NCBI GenBank assembly: GCA_942492205.1
Contig: CALODT010000001.1
Coordinates: 1,736,001-1,800,000 of the forward strand
Reading direction: 5' to 3'
Source: UBA1847 sp942492205
GTDB taxonomy: Bacteria > Pseudomonadota > Gammaproteobacteria > Steroidobacterales > Woeseiaceae
Length of the DNA: 64,000 bases
The notes below the pieces were generated by a model that worked only from the letters and a program-made list of their open reading frames with translations, had not been told where the DNA came from and did not search any database. This document shows positions 1 to 8,718 of the stretch, one piece after another. The position numbers and the translations under genes are program-made. The first letter of the stretch is position 1. Every line of letters begins with the position of its first letter.

Positions 1-563
1 TACTTACGTGCTCACGCCGACCCTCCGCCTTTTGATTTCGGAGTCGGTGACCGCCTCGGACCAGAGTCGGTTGTTCTCGTTGTCGTTGATGGTGGATGTT
101 GTTAAGTATGCGATTTTCCCCCTAGTTGCTTGCGCTCTCATCCGAAAGGCAATGCGCTTTAATGGCCCGCCGCACTTGCGAACCGAATGACTGTTTTTGG
201 CCGATTGCAGGCCGTCGCCACTCCCCTACAGCAGATGTTCGAGTGGCAGGTTTCGGGAAAAGCAACCCTTCGGGCTGGGCGACAAGAAAGGTTCAGAAAT
301 TGGCACTCGCCCTCCTCTTCAATCTCAACATTTTTGCAAATCCTGGCGCCCTGCCCCGCCTACAGCGACCTTCGCACCGATGTAGCGGCGGGAACAGGTC
401 CGATATTTCGGTTTTTTGCCAACTTTTTGCCGCCACAAACGTACTTCTAGGTAGGACAGGCAATACCAATCTAACGGTGTAGCCCGAGAACGATACCTGC
501 AAGGCTCTTGACGTTTTGCCGGTCGACCTCGTGGCAGGCCCGAAACGACAAGGGGAGACTGAG
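1..563. other. Intergenic stretch, no convincing gene
   Basis: No reading frame here looks like a protein. A frame open to the left edge runs to a stop near position 190 and contains one hydrophobic stretch, so the tail of a membrane protein is possible but unsupported. Positions 196-260 hold a degenerate copy of a dispersed repeat also seen near 13071-13132. A start with a good ribosome binding site for the next gene lies at 564. Confidence 0.5.
196..260 (+). repeat. Dispersed intergenic repeat, copy A
   Basis: This 65-base segment aligns with positions 13071-13132. Both begin TTTGGCCG and both end in a block of the form TTCGAG-GGCAGG-T-GGG-AAA with only a few transitions, separated by a middle part with a 3-base length difference. 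A third, shorter match to the left end lies at 8907-8932. All copies are outside genes. The function is unknown; a degenerate remnant of a small non-autonomous element is one possibility. Confidence 0.55.
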
Positions 564-1565
564 TTGCAAGAGGCTGGACTGGCGAAAAACGAGGCGAGCA
601 GAGTCGCGACGCTGCACGGTCTGGGTATTCTCGATACACCGCGCGAGGATCGTTTCGATCGGTATACGCGCATCGCTGCGCGAGCTTTCGGGAGGCCGAT
701 CGCGTTGATCAGTCTGATCGATCAGAGACGGCAGTGGTTCAAGTCCGCCGTCGGTATCGACATTGACGAGACACCTCGGGAAACCTCCTTTTGCGGACAT
801 GCAATCCTGGGCGACGGCGTATTCGAGGTGCAAAACGCACGGCTTGACCCGCGGTTTCGTGACAACCCCCTGGTAGTTGGACCGCCGAGTATCTGCTTTT
901 ACGCGGGGGCGCCGCTCATTGCCCCCAACGGACACCGGCTCGGGACCTTGTGCATCATTGACCACGTACCGCACCAACTGGGCGAGGAAGAAAAAAGGAT
1001 GCTGAAAAACCTTGCCGACATGGTTGTCGGTGAGATGTTGACGCGGTCCGATGCTAAAGGCGATCGATCTCATCGCGTGACGCATACGATTGCAGGGGCG
1101 AGTTTCTTCGAAGCTATCCCGGACGAGCATGGTCTCTCGGTGCTGCTGTTCGATATTGACGATGTGCTGGCGTCGCACGATGACGAGTATCCAGGCTTGT
1201 CGCCCTTGGAGATTTTTTCACAGCTCCTGCACGATTATTTTCCAACAGCCCGGTCGATCGCGCATATCGGGAACTATCACTTCTGTGTATTGCTCAAGCA
1301 AGATGAGAGCTTTGACGAAGTACGGGCGATCAACCGGCTTTGTTCGGATGCGAAGAAATTGCTGTGCTTCGCCGATGGCCATGAGTTTCTGACGCCCTTT
1401 GCCGGACATCTACAGTACAACCCGGACAGCGACGCATCCGTCGATGACATGCTTCTCGATGCTGAACGCATGTTTCTCAGGCACGAGCGAGTACCGATCC
1501 CCGATGGGCCCACTATCAACCAATTCCTGAAGAACCTGGTAAGCCGGCGCAAGACCATTTTTTGA
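564..1565 (+). CDS. GAF-domain protein with degenerate GGDEF domain
   Basis: A predicted cytoplasmic signalling protein of 333 residues. Residues about 15-165 form a GAF domain of the type common in two-component and cyclic-di-GMP proteins (LGILDTPREDRFDR near the start, then SFCGHAI and APLIAPNGHRLGTLC). Residues about 190-325 look like a decayed GGDEF domain: LFDIDDV sits where DIDHFK is expected and HIGNYHF replaces the GG(D/E)EF signature, so diguanylate cyclase activity is unlikely. A longer reading from TTG at 516 is open, but TTG at 564 has AGGGGAG eight bases upstream and begins just before the conserved GAF lead-in. It has no obvious operon partner. The GAF call is firm; the GGDEF relationship is inferred from the pattern. 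Confidence 0.75.
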   Translation: MQEAGLAKNEASRVATLHGLGILDTPREDRFDRYTRIAARAFGRPIALISLIDQRRQWFKSAVGIDIDETPRETSFCGHAILGDGVFEVQNARLDPRFRDNPLVVGPPSICFYAGAPLIAPNGHRLGTLCIIDHVPHQLGEEEKRMLKNLADMVVGEMLTRSDAKGDRSHRVTHTIAGASFFEAIPDEHGLSVLLFDIDDVLASHDDEYPGLSPLEIFSQLLHDYFPTARSIAHIGNYHFCVLLKQDESFDEVRAINRLCSDAKKLLCFADGHEFLTPFAGHLQYNPDSDASVDDMLLDAERMFLRHERVPIPDGPTINQFLKNLVSRRKTIF

Positions 1566-1744
1566 TGAGATTGCTGCGACAGACTTTACGCCCGTGTCGA
1601 ATAGAGCCTGCTCCAACTACTGCCGAGGAGTTGGCGCTTAACTTCTGACGCTTGGAAAGATGGACCACTTCCTACCCCAACTCGGAGTCAGGCCACAGGT
1701 TCAGTTCTCGGGCCTCCGGCGACCCTGAATAGTCGGTGCAACGG

Positions 1745-2335
1745 CTACTTTCCCCGCGCCTCCGGGTGAGCCGCCTTGAGGCCTTTGGCAGCGAGACGAA
1801 CGGTTTCATGCACTCGCTTTGCCCGTGTCTCGCTGCGCTTTGCCGTCTTGATCCAGAGCAGGATGACCTTCTTCGCCGATTTGTTGAAACGGTCAAACTC
1901 TCGCTGCGCCGCCTTGTTCTTTTGCAACGCGCTGACAAGATCGTCCGGGACAACCACGTTCTCGATATCGTCCAGGAAGCTCCAGGCGCCATCAGCCTTG
2001 GCGGCATCGACAAGCTTGCGCCCGGCCGGTGTCATCAGTCCGGCCTTCTCGAGCTTCGCCACCCGATGCTTGTTTGCAGCTGACCAGGTGCTGCCCGGCT
2101 TGCGCGGACCCACCAGCAGCATCGTACGGTCATCGTCGACGCGCCGGGTGCGGCTATCGATCCAACCGTAACAAAGCAACTCCTCTACGATGTCACCGTA
2201 AGGAACATAGTGATCCGTAACGTGTTTCTTGAAGCTGACGAGCCAGAACGTGCTGGCCGTCGCGTGATTGGCGTCGAGCCAATCGCGCAGTTGCTGTCGT
2301 GAGCGGAATTCAATCTTCGGAAAGTCCAATGACAC
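1745..2335 (-). CDS. YdeI/OmpD-associated family protein
   Basis: A soluble protein of 196 residues matching the YdeI/OmpD-associated family. FPKIEFRSRQQLRDWL opens the conserved N-terminal domain, followed by FWLVSFKK, a YGWIDSRT segment and PGSTWSAAN. A lysine-rich C-terminal helical tail begins with FDRFNKSAKK. The exact role of the family is unsettled; members are linked to stress or antimicrobial-peptide tolerance. GTG at 2335, with GGAG upstream, starts the protein where homologues start; reading on to 2449 would overlap the preceding hydrolase gene. The hydrolase ends 13 bases upstream, so the two are probably co-transcribed. Confidence 0.8.
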   Translation of the reverse strand: MSLDFPKIEFRSRQQLRDWLDANHATASTFWLVSFKKHVTDHYVPYGDIVEELLCYGWIDSRTRRVDDDRTMLLVGPRKPGSTWSAANKHRVAKLEKAGLMTPAGRKLVDAAKADGAWSFLDDIENVVVPDDLVSALQKNKAAQREFDRFNKSAKKVILLWIKTAKRSETRAKRVHETVRLAAKGLKAAHPEARGK

Positions 2336-2348
2336 AGACGTCTCCGTG

Positions 2349-3176
2349 CTACCGCAACAATCCGGGATTGGAGAGCCCTGCCAAGAATGTTTCCAGCCCC
2401 TCGGTATAGGCACGCTCATCGCGAAGGAAGGCGTCGTTATGGGTTCCACGAATCGTCAGTAGCGTCCTGGGCTCGTTCGCCGATGCGAAAATCGCTTCGC
2501 CGTGATGATACGGGATGATCTCGTCATCGCGACTGTGAACGACGAGCACCGGGCATCGAACATCCCGAATATGCTCACGCGTCGCGTGCTTGAGACGGCT
2601 CAACCAGCGTGCCGGGAGCCATGGATAAAGCTCCTGGGCGATGTCGGGTATGGACGTGAATGACGATTCCACAATTAGCGCCAGGGGTTGTTGCCTCGCG
2701 GCGAGCCGTGAGGCAACAGAGGCACCTAAAGAGCGCCCGAATATCACGATATCGCTGGCAACGAGGCCGCGATCCTCGATGAGATAGCGCCACGCTGCAT
2801 CAGCATCGCGATAGAGTCCCGTTTCGCTCGTGCGGCCATTGCTCTGGCCGTAACCCCGATAGTCAATAATGAGTACCGACAATCCCAGGTCACTGAACTG
2901 CCGTATCGATTCCAGGCGATGCGAGATATTTCCGGCATTGCCGTGAAAGAACAGCAGCACTCGAGCGGATCGCCCCGGAATGAACCAGCCGTGCAGTGTC
3001 ACTCCGTCGATGGTTTCGATGAAGACATCTTCATAGTCCATGCCAACATCGCTGGGCGTCATCGTCAACGTTCGCCCGGGCACGTCTGCAAGGTAGAGCA
3101 TGCGACCCTGCATCAGATACACCGCGACGACGAGAAAGCCGTATGCAGCAGCAAGAACCAGTATGAGTTTCAGCAT
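2349..3176 (-). CDS. Membrane-anchored alpha/beta hydrolase
   Basis: A 275-residue hydrolase of the YfhR/BEM46 type. An N-terminal hydrophobic segment (LILVLAAAYGFLVVAVYLM) is an uncleaved anchor. The hydrolase fold follows, with FFHGNAGN as the oxyanion region near residue 78, a GRSLGAS nucleophile elbow carrying the catalytic serine near residue 148, an acidic residue in HSRDDEIIP, and the histidine in GTHND. The substrate is unknown; esterase or acyl-hydrolase activity is expected. ATG at 3176 places the anchor at the N-terminus and is preferred to a longer reading from 3227. It lies upstream of and close to the YdeI-like gene. Confidence 0.85.
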   Translation of the reverse strand: MLKLILVLAAAYGFLVVAVYLMQGRMLYLADVPGRTLTMTPSDVGMDYEDVFIETIDGVTLHGWFIPGRSARVLLFFHGNAGNISHRLESIRQFSDLGLSVLIIDYRGYGQSNGRTSETGLYRDADAAWRYLIEDRGLVASDIVIFGRSLGASVASRLAARQQPLALIVESSFTSIPDIAQELYPWLPARWLSRLKHATREHIRDVRCPVLVVHSRDDEIIPYHHGEAIFASANEPRTLLTIRGTHNDAFLRDERAYTEGLETFLAGLSNPGLLR

Positions 3177-3268
3177 GACATCCCGAACTTTAGCCAAGTC
3201 ATCTGAGTCACTCCAGAGATCCTGCATTGATCCGTGTGCCGGATGCGTTCAACCGGCGACTGCGGTGA

Positions 3269-4591
3269 CTACTTCACGCGCCAGATGACATTGCCGACGT
3301 CATCAGCGATCAGCAACGCCCCGGTGCTGTCCAGCGCCAGGCCGGCCGGGCGCCCGCGCGCACGCCCATCGGCGTCCAGGAAACCGCTCACGACCTCCGT
3401 GGGCTCACCATCCGGTACACCGTTTTCGAACGGGATGTAAATAACGCGATATCCGGACACAGGTTGTCGGTTCCATGATCCATGCTGGCTGACGAACATG
3501 CCACGGCGCCATTTCTCAGGTAGCGCACTCTCGTACGAGAACTCGATATCGAGTGATGCCGTATGCGCACCGAGCGCATAGTCGGGGACTCTTGCGAGCG
3601 GGTGGCCATCTGACCAGCGAGAGTCCAGATCAGGCTGTGGCTTATCGCCAAAATACACGTACGGCCAGCCGAAGAAGTCGCCCTTGCGCACCGAGGTCGC
3701 GTAGTCGGGGACCAGGTCGCTGCCAAGCTCGTCGCGTTCATTCACGACCGTCCAGAGCGTATTGGTCGAGGGCTCGATCGCCAGGCCGTTGGGATTGCGC
3801 AAGCCATGCGCAAAGAGCTCCATCTGGCCGCTCTCGAGATGCAATTGATGTATCGCGGCGCGGCCTTCCTCGACCTCTGGCCCGCACTCTCCAACATTGC
3901 TATTGGAGCCAACCGTAATAAATAGGCTGCGCTGGTCCGGAGCCACAAGGATGTTCTTTGTCCAATGATGATTCTTGCCCGCCGGTAGCCTCGCGATGAC
4001 CTCCGGCGACCCCGTCAGGGTCGTTTGCCCAGGCTGGTACGGGAATCTCAGCAACGCGTCAGCGTTCGCGATGTACAGCTCATTATCGACGAGGGACATG
4101 CCGAAGGGCGAATGCAGTCCCTGCGCAAACACGTGGGACTCGTCGGCTGCACCGTCGCCGCTGGTATCGCGGTGCAGTGTGATTCGGTCCGCACTGGGCG
4201 TTCTGGCGCCACCGTAGTTCAAGACGACGCCCGCTGCGATGTTTTTGAGTTCGTTGCACAGCCCAGAGCCATCAGGTGCGTTACTCTCAGCAACCAGCAC
4301 ATCGCCATTCGGCAAGACATACAGCCAACGTGGATGATCCAGGCCGCTCACGAATGCGTTGATTTCCAGGCCACTGGCAGGAGACGGCATCTGGTTCGCG
4401 GGCCAGCCAACTGCCTTGGCTGGTCTCACGATCGGGACCAGGGTCTTGTGAGGCTCCACTAAATGCGGTGACGGACCGTAGTCCGCCTGCTCGCTAATGG
4501 TGGTCGCCGCGGGAAACAAAAACTGCCAGGCCACGACAGCAAGGACAGTCGTCACCGTGCCAATCAGGAGTATTGCCAGTTTCTTGCGCAA
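3269..4591 (-). CDS. Sorbosone dehydrogenase-like beta-propeller protein
   Basis: A 440-residue membrane-anchored periplasmic protein resembling L-sorbosone dehydrogenases and PQQ-dependent sugar dehydrogenases (GSDH six-bladed propeller). Residues 1-28 form a signal anchor. Family hallmarks include LDHPRWLYVLPNGDVLVAES near residue 85, GLHSPFGMSL, the K-NHHWT-N segment, VGSNSNVGECG, GLRNPNGLAI, KGDFFGWPY and SQHGSWNR. In this family these surround the cofactor pocket; whether this member binds PQQ cannot be decided by eye. The start is TTG at 4591 with an AGAGG upstream, chosen because it gives a clean signal. Oxidation of a sugar or aldose in the periplasm is inferred. Confidence 0.82.
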   Translation of the reverse strand: MRKKLAILLIGTVTTVLAVVAWQFLFPAATTISEQADYGPSPHLVEPHKTLVPIVRPAKAVGWPANQMPSPASGLEINAFVSGLDHPRWLYVLPNGDVLVAESNAPDGSGLCNELKNIAAGVVLNYGGARTPSADRITLHRDTSGDGAADESHVFAQGLHSPFGMSLVDNELYIANADALLRFPYQPGQTTLTGSPEVIARLPAGKNHHWTKNILVAPDQRSLFITVGSNSNVGECGPEVEEGRAAIHQLHLESGQMELFAHGLRNPNGLAIEPSTNTLWTVVNERDELGSDLVPDYATSVRKGDFFGWPYVYFGDKPQPDLDSRWSDGHPLARVPDYALGAHTASLDIEFSYESALPEKWRRGMFVSQHGSWNRQPVSGYRVIYIPFENGVPDGEPTEVVSGFLDADGRARGRPAGLALDSTGALLIADDVGNVIWRVK

Positions 4592-4750
4592 AATTCTGTG
4601 AAACCTCTATAGCCGGAGTACCCAAATCGTCTCTTGAGTGTATCGCACGGACCACCCTTCTATGACGACAGACGGCACTGGATTTGGCAGACTTCCAATC
4701 TGCGCAACCCGGATCATGTTTGCCGAATAGGGAGCGTGGGACCGATCAGC

Positions 4751-5893
4751 TCACGTCAGCCGGGCTCGAACGGGAGCGAGTACTGTCGAGCGGGCGATCC
4801 CGAACTTGCGTCGAAACGATCGGATAACCGGCATGCGCTCATTCCACGGCGACGCATCGGCGCGGTCCGGGTCAACCGGGCAAACGTCCCCCGCATAGCC
4901 GGCCGGGATCTGATCATCCAGCTCACCGGTGCCGGCGTTATCGAAAAACTCGAACCCGGGTATCAGCAAATCCTCGTCGACGATCGCATCGACAGTACGT
5001 AATCCGTAGCTCGAGAGTTCCGTTGTAAACGGCTGGGGGCTGACGATCCAGACGTGATCCAGCCCGGCGACGAACAGGTACTGAACGCGGCGGTTCTTCG
5101 AAGCGATGCGGTACTTCTGAATCTTGCCGCCGTACATCGAGCTTCGCGACAGGGAAACATCGACAACTGCGTTGAAATCCGGCTCGAATCCACTCTCGAA
5201 CTGCAGCGTACGCGGGTCGTTGTCATCAGCGAACCAGGCAATTGGCCGGTTCCCGTTGATCTGGTTCGCTCTGACCCGCATCGCCCGCTCCCGCGGCCCC
5301 TCGAAATCCTGGTACGGGTGGATTCGGCTCGTCGGCGCGTTCCTGAGTACCAGCGACAGGATGCGTCCGTCGTTATGCTTGCGCGGGCCGCGCTGGCTGA
5401 CCTGATCGAGCGCCGCCTGTATCTCGAGCGGAAGATTGGTGGTCTCTTCGGCGGTATTCCAGCCGCGCTCACCGCGTTTGTTCACCCATCGGACCGCGCC
5501 CTTGCCGATCCAATGCGCGTCTGCGGTATTGATGTAATGCGAGGCTGAACGCCAGACCAGCGATGAGTCCTTGTAAAAGACTCTCGCGTGTATGCTCGAT
5601 TTGCGACCTCGTTCGGATGCTGCGGGGAGCACATAGGCCGGCATTACCTTGAGCCCTTCAGCGTCACGCTGGTTGCACAGGAAAAAGGTCGTGCCGAACA
5701 GCTCGATCCGGTGCTTCGGCGTATAGCCGATTTTCAGCAGCTGCTCGGGATTCGATTTGGCCTGGCCGTCGACGCGCAATCGATGACCTGAATCGAGCAG
5801 ACGCTGAAATTGCCTGGCCGTCTGCCGCGGAGTGTCGGTCCCTGGACCGACGCTCCTTATTCGCTCAACCGGGATTGTCGTATTTCTGCTCAA
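4751..5893 (-). CDS. Hypothetical protein, 380 residues
   Basis: I do not recognise this protein. It is soluble, has no signal peptide or membrane segment, and is rich in Arg, aromatic residues and Asp. The middle part has short beta-like strands (RIELFGTTFFLCNQ, KSSIHARVFYKDSSLVWRSA, FNAVVDVSLSRSSMYG, VQYLFVAGLDHVWIV). The last 30 residues are basic (RSFRRKFGIARST). Codon use matches its neighbours. The start is TTG at 5893, preceded by AGGAAC nine bases away, and there is no better ATG near the N-terminus. It stands alone between a propeller gene on the same strand and bactofilin on the other. Confidence 0.7.
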   Translation of the reverse strand: MSRNTTIPVERIRSVGPGTDTPRQTARQFQRLLDSGHRLRVDGQAKSNPEQLLKIGYTPKHRIELFGTTFFLCNQRDAEGLKVMPAYVLPAASERGRKSSIHARVFYKDSSLVWRSASHYINTADAHWIGKGAVRWVNKRGERGWNTAEETTNLPLEIQAALDQVSQRGPRKHNDGRILSLVLRNAPTSRIHPYQDFEGPRERAMRVRANQINGNRPIAWFADDNDPRTLQFESGFEPDFNAVVDVSLSRSSMYGGKIQKYRIASKNRRVQYLFVAGLDHVWIVSPQPFTTELSSYGLRTVDAIVDEDLLIPGFEFFDNAGTGELDDQIPAGYAGDVCPVDPDRADASPWNERMPVIRSFRRKFGIARSTVLAPVRARLT

Positions 5894-6271
5894 ATGGTCA
5901 GTTCCTGCCTTGCGCGAGTGAATATCATCGCAGACCTGAGCCGAATTTGGGTGGATTCGGGACCCGAGGCTTCGTGCCTCCTTTCTACAACCTGCCGTTT
6001 CTCAAGGCCCGGCGGGCTCGGCCGCTTAGAGGCTTGCCAAGCTTCGCCTGAAGCAAGCAAGACCCTGGCTGCGCGCTGATCGGCAACTTGCGGTCAGATG
6101 CCGGTGCGCGCCGCTAAGCTCGTTGATCGAGCTCTGAAATTAGCTCGAAATTCACCAAGGGAATTAGAGGCATAAGGCACTTTTCTCACCTTAAGTCGCA
6201 ATTTGGAGACACTTGTTCACATAATGCCTGCGTGATACTTACTTCCATCCAGATCACTGCAGGAGAGCAAT
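5894..6271. other. Intergenic region upstream of bactofilin
   Basis: These 378 bases separate two divergent genes and must hold both promoters. No coding frame is convincing. The part near 6185-6240 is AT-richer than its surroundings, with candidate promoter-like hexamers (TTGTTC at 6213, TGATACT at 6233), but the spacing is poor and I do not assign a promoter. The middle part is GC-rich with small inverted repeats and no identified function. Confidence 0.4.
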
Positions 6272-6856
6272 ATGTTTGAGCGGGTCAAGAGGGGTGAAGA
6301 CAGCAGCGAATCGCCGGATACAAGCCGGCCCGAATCCGACAAATCCTTCGGGAACTTGAGGTCCAAAGTGACCGGCCGCAACAGCGAAGTGGCGGTTATC
6401 GGCAGATCTATCCAGATCAACGGTGATCTGCGCGGCGATGAGGACCTGCGCATCGAGGGCAACGTCAGCGGCACTGTCGAACTCAAGAGCAGCGCGCTTA
6501 CCATCGGCAAGGAAGGCAAAGTCACGGCCAACGTATACGCCAAGTCAATTGCCGTCGACGGCGAGACCAAAGGTGACCTGTATGCGACCGAGCGCGTGAG
6601 CGTGCACGTCAATGCTCGCGTCCAGGGCAACATCATCTCCCCCAGGGTCAGCATCGAAGAAGGCGCGCACTTCAAGGGCTCCATCGAGATGGACCCGGCC
6701 GCCGTGGAAAAGGCGCTGGGCAAAACGACGACGCGTATTGGCGACAAATCGGCGGCTGAGACCACGTCCGGAAATGCCGCCGAAACCAGGCCCGCATCCG
6801 TCAAGACCGGGAAGAATGACGACACGAAGGTAATCTCCCCTGCCAAATCCGCTTAG
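6272..6856 (+). CDS. Bactofilin family cytoskeletal protein
   Basis: A 194-residue bactofilin (polymer-forming, DUF583). Residues about 38-135 form the right-handed beta-helix core, recognisable by the repeating hydrophobic pattern in INGDLRGDEDLRIEGNVSG, LTIGKEGKVTANVYAKSIAV and VQGNIISPRVSIEEGAHFKG. Flanking tails are charged and disordered, as usual. Bactofilins self-assemble without nucleotides into membrane-associated filaments that localise cell-wall enzymes, stalk machinery or motility proteins. ATG at 6272 has AGGAG seven bases upstream. The methyltransferase-like gene follows within five bases, so the two are probably translated from one message. No M23 peptidase, a frequent partner, lies next to it. 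Confidence 0.93.
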   Translation: MFERVKRGEDSSESPDTSRPESDKSFGNLRSKVTGRNSEVAVIGRSIQINGDLRGDEDLRIEGNVSGTVELKSSALTIGKEGKVTANVYAKSIAVDGETKGDLYATERVSVHVNARVQGNIISPRVSIEEGAHFKGSIEMDPAAVEKALGKTTTRIGDKSAAETTSGNAAETRPASVKTGKNDDTKVISPAKSA

Positions 6857-6861
6857 CTAAC

Positions 6862-7491
6862 GTGCTAGCGTCCCTGCGTCGGGCAAAGAGCCGCGGACTG
6901 CCACCGAGTGCACCGGTGGCGTTTCATGCGCCCCTTTTTCACGACCTGGTCACCGGACTGGATGAGACCCGGCGGCATGTCGTGCTCGACCTCGGTGCGG
7001 CGTCGACCGCATTGCTGGCGCTGCTCGGCCAGTCGCGCTGCCGCGTCGAAATCGCGGACCTCGCGCATTTCGGCGGTATCGAGCGGCTGAACACAACAGA
7101 ACCGGGCCCCGCGCTGGCCCAAGCGGCCGACGGCATCCTTCCGAACCGACTATCCGGCGACCCGTTTGACCTGGTGTTCTGCTGGGATCTGCCGAACTAC
7201 CTGACGCTTGCTGCCCTGTCGGCGCTGATGAATGCGATCGGCGAGCGTGCCCGCCCCGGCGCCGTTGCCCATGCCCTGATCCACTATGCCGATCGTGACA
7301 TGCGCAAACATCCGAGACGCTTCGTACCGTCATCGGAGGGTAGTGAATTGATCGATTTCAGCGAGCCCAACGCAGCGATCGCGGCGCCGCGCTATTCGCC
7401 CGAAGACCTGGACAAGGGCATGGGTCGTTTCGTACTCGACCGAGCGCGACTGCTCAGCAACGGCATGCAGGAATTCCTCTTCCGGCTATAG
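6862..7491 (+). CDS. Class I methyltransferase-like protein
   Basis: A 209-residue soluble protein with a Rossmann-type methyltransferase outline. HVVLDLGAASTALLALL near residue 38 resembles motif I (the SAM-binding glycine loop, here GAAS rather than GxGxG), EIADLA the acidic second strand, and FDLVFCWDLPNYL near residue 105 motif IV. ALMNAIGERARPGAVAHALI matches the post-motif helix and strand. The weak glycine loop leaves SAM binding uncertain. The start is GTG at 6862, five bases after the bactofilin stop and without a clear ribosome binding site, which suggests translational coupling. The substrate is unknown. Confidence 0.65.
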   Translation: MLASLRRAKSRGLPPSAPVAFHAPLFHDLVTGLDETRRHVVLDLGAASTALLALLGQSRCRVEIADLAHFGGIERLNTTEPGPALAQAADGILPNRLSGDPFDLVFCWDLPNYLTLAALSALMNAIGERARPGAVAHALIHYADRDMRKHPRRFVPSSEGSELIDFSEPNAAIAAPRYSPEDLDKGMGRFVLDRARLLSNGMQEFLFRL

Positions 7492-7550
7492 CTCGTTGTG
7501 AACCCAGGGCCCCTTCCGCGCCTTGGCATTACGACTTAACCGACTGCTTA

Positions 7551-7566
7551 TGTGATCTGCGTCACA
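7551..7566 (+). promoter_or_regulatory. CRP-type operator, perfect TGTGA-N6-TCACA
   Basis: The sequence TGTGATCTGCGTCACA is a perfect match to both half-sites of the CRP/Vfr operator with the correct 6-base spacer. It lies 93 bases upstream of the small gene at 7659. TGTAAT at 7621-7626 could be a -10 element, which would place the site about 74 bases upstream of the transcription start, in the range of class I activation. The same half-sites occur at 46658-46673. Confidence 0.7.
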
Positions 7567-7658
7567 GGTATCCTGGGCGTGTGACCCGACAGGGCACATC
7601 CGTGCGCACGACGTTGGTGGTGTAATGACGCCATCCGGGAAACCAGAAATGTGTCCGA

Positions 7659-8048
7659 ATGCTAAAAGTCAGGAAAAAGCGTAACGAGAAACTGGGTATC
7701 AGCTACTTCGGACTGCTGGGCCATGAAGTCGCTGTGATCAAAAGCACGGTGGAAAGCACCCCGGATTTGGCCGCCGACTACGAACTGCGTGAGCCGAACC
7801 AAGCCGCCACCTGCGACATCGTGGTGGTCAACCAGGATAGTCAACTCGCAACGTCCTGGTGGAAGAACCTCAAAAAGCGGAATCCATCGGCTATTCCGAT
7901 GTTCGTTACCAGTTCAAGACAAACAGCTGACGACAGCGCCTATTGCATACGTCCGTTTTCGCCTTCCTTCCTGAGCGCCGCGTTCCAGGACTTGGTCAGC
8001 AAGAATAAACCGCTTGCCGGTCGGCCCAGCGTCACTCCAGCGCGCTGA
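7659..8048 (+). CDS. Small hypothetical protein downstream of a CRP site
   Basis: A 129-residue soluble protein that I cannot assign. The N-terminus is basic (LKVRKKRNEKLG). It continues with alternating strands and helices (ISYFGLLGHEVAVIKSTV, CDIVVVNQD, IPMFVTSS, FLSAAFQDLV) that loosely recall a response-regulator receiver fold without the phosphorylated aspartate in its usual setting. ATG at 7659 has no clear ribosome binding site. The gene follows the CRP operator at 7551 and converges on trmH, with the two ends overlapping by 17 bases. Catabolite or cAMP control is inferred from that operator only. Confidence 0.55.
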   Translation: MLKVRKKRNEKLGISYFGLLGHEVAVIKSTVESTPDLAADYELREPNQAATCDIVVVNQDSQLATSWWKNLKKRNPSAIPMFVTSSRQTADDSAYCIRPFSPSFLSAAFQDLVSKNKPLAGRPSVTPAR

Positions 8049-8718
8049 CGGTCGATATGTCGATCAGCGGATTCGCCGCGATCATGCCGTCAGCCGTGAG
8101 TTCGGGATAGGGTTTCCCCAGGGCACGATAACGTTCGGCGATGTCGGGATACGACCACTCGAACAGCGTACGAGCACGCTCGTCGGGCGTCAGACGCGAC
8201 TGCTGGTACAGGCCTGCAGCGCGCCGCTGTCGCTCGGCCTCGGACAGAATGATGCCAACGACGACCGACACGGTCAGCGACGATCCATGACCATGCATTG
8301 GAATAGCAATGTGCTCGTCAGCCTCAGCGCGCGCGGCGTCGCTCAGGCCAACGCGCTCGCCCCCGACCATGATCGCCACCTTCTGCGTGTAATCGACATC
8401 GCGATAGTCGCGCGTTCTTTCGCCAGTGTGCGCGGCTACGAGCCGCCAGCCATCGGCACGTAATGACGCGAGCGCGGCGCGGGTTGAGCGGTGCGTCGTG
8501 ACGGCGACCCAGTGCTTCGCGCCGCCGAGGCTCATGTTATTCGGCCGCGCGAACTCGCCTGTCGAGGTTGTGTGCAAAGTCTGAATTCCGACAGCATCCG
8601 CCGTGCGGATAATCGCAGAGACGTTGTGTGGTGTGGTCACCGCGTCCATCAACACCGTTAGGTCGGGCTGGCGGGCGTCGAGGGCGCGCTGGTGGTTTGC
8701 GGTTTGATCGCGTGTCAT
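8032..8718 (-). CDS. trmH: tRNA (guanosine-2'-O-)-methyltransferase TrmH
   Basis: A 228-residue SpoU-family methyltransferase that methylates the 2'-hydroxyl of G18 in the tRNA D-loop using SAM. Motif 1 of the SPOUT fold is LMDAVTTPHNVSAIIRTADA near residue 23 (Asn and Arg catalytic region). Motif 2 is VAIMVGGERVGLS near residue 115, and motif 3 is IPMHGHGSSLTVSVVVGIIL, the knot that binds SAM. The C-terminal extension (SRLTPDERARTLFEW) is typical of TrmH rather than TrmL. Length is normal. It appears to be monocistronic. Confidence 0.93.
   Translation of the reverse strand: MTRDQTANHQRALDARQPDLTVLMDAVTTPHNVSAIIRTADAVGIQTLHTTSTGEFARPNNMSLGGAKHWVAVTTHRSTRAALASLRADGWRLVAAHTGERTRDYRDVDYTQKVAIMVGGERVGLSDAARAEADEHIAIPMHGHGSSLTVSVVVGIILSEAERQRRAAGLYQQSRLTPDERARTLFEWSYPDIAERYRALGKPYPELTADGMIAANPLIDISTVSALE

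Noticed and set aside
2..190. Frame open to the left edge, possible C-terminus of a membrane protein
   Set aside because: Only one hydrophobic stretch and no recognisable family. The upstream part is outside the window, so it cannot be judged.
4688..4702. tRNA-like anticodon arm (CAGA-CTTCCAA-TCTG, would read Gly TCC)
   Set aside because: The flanks give no acceptor stem, no D-arm and no TTCGA T-loop at the right distance, so this is a chance hairpin.
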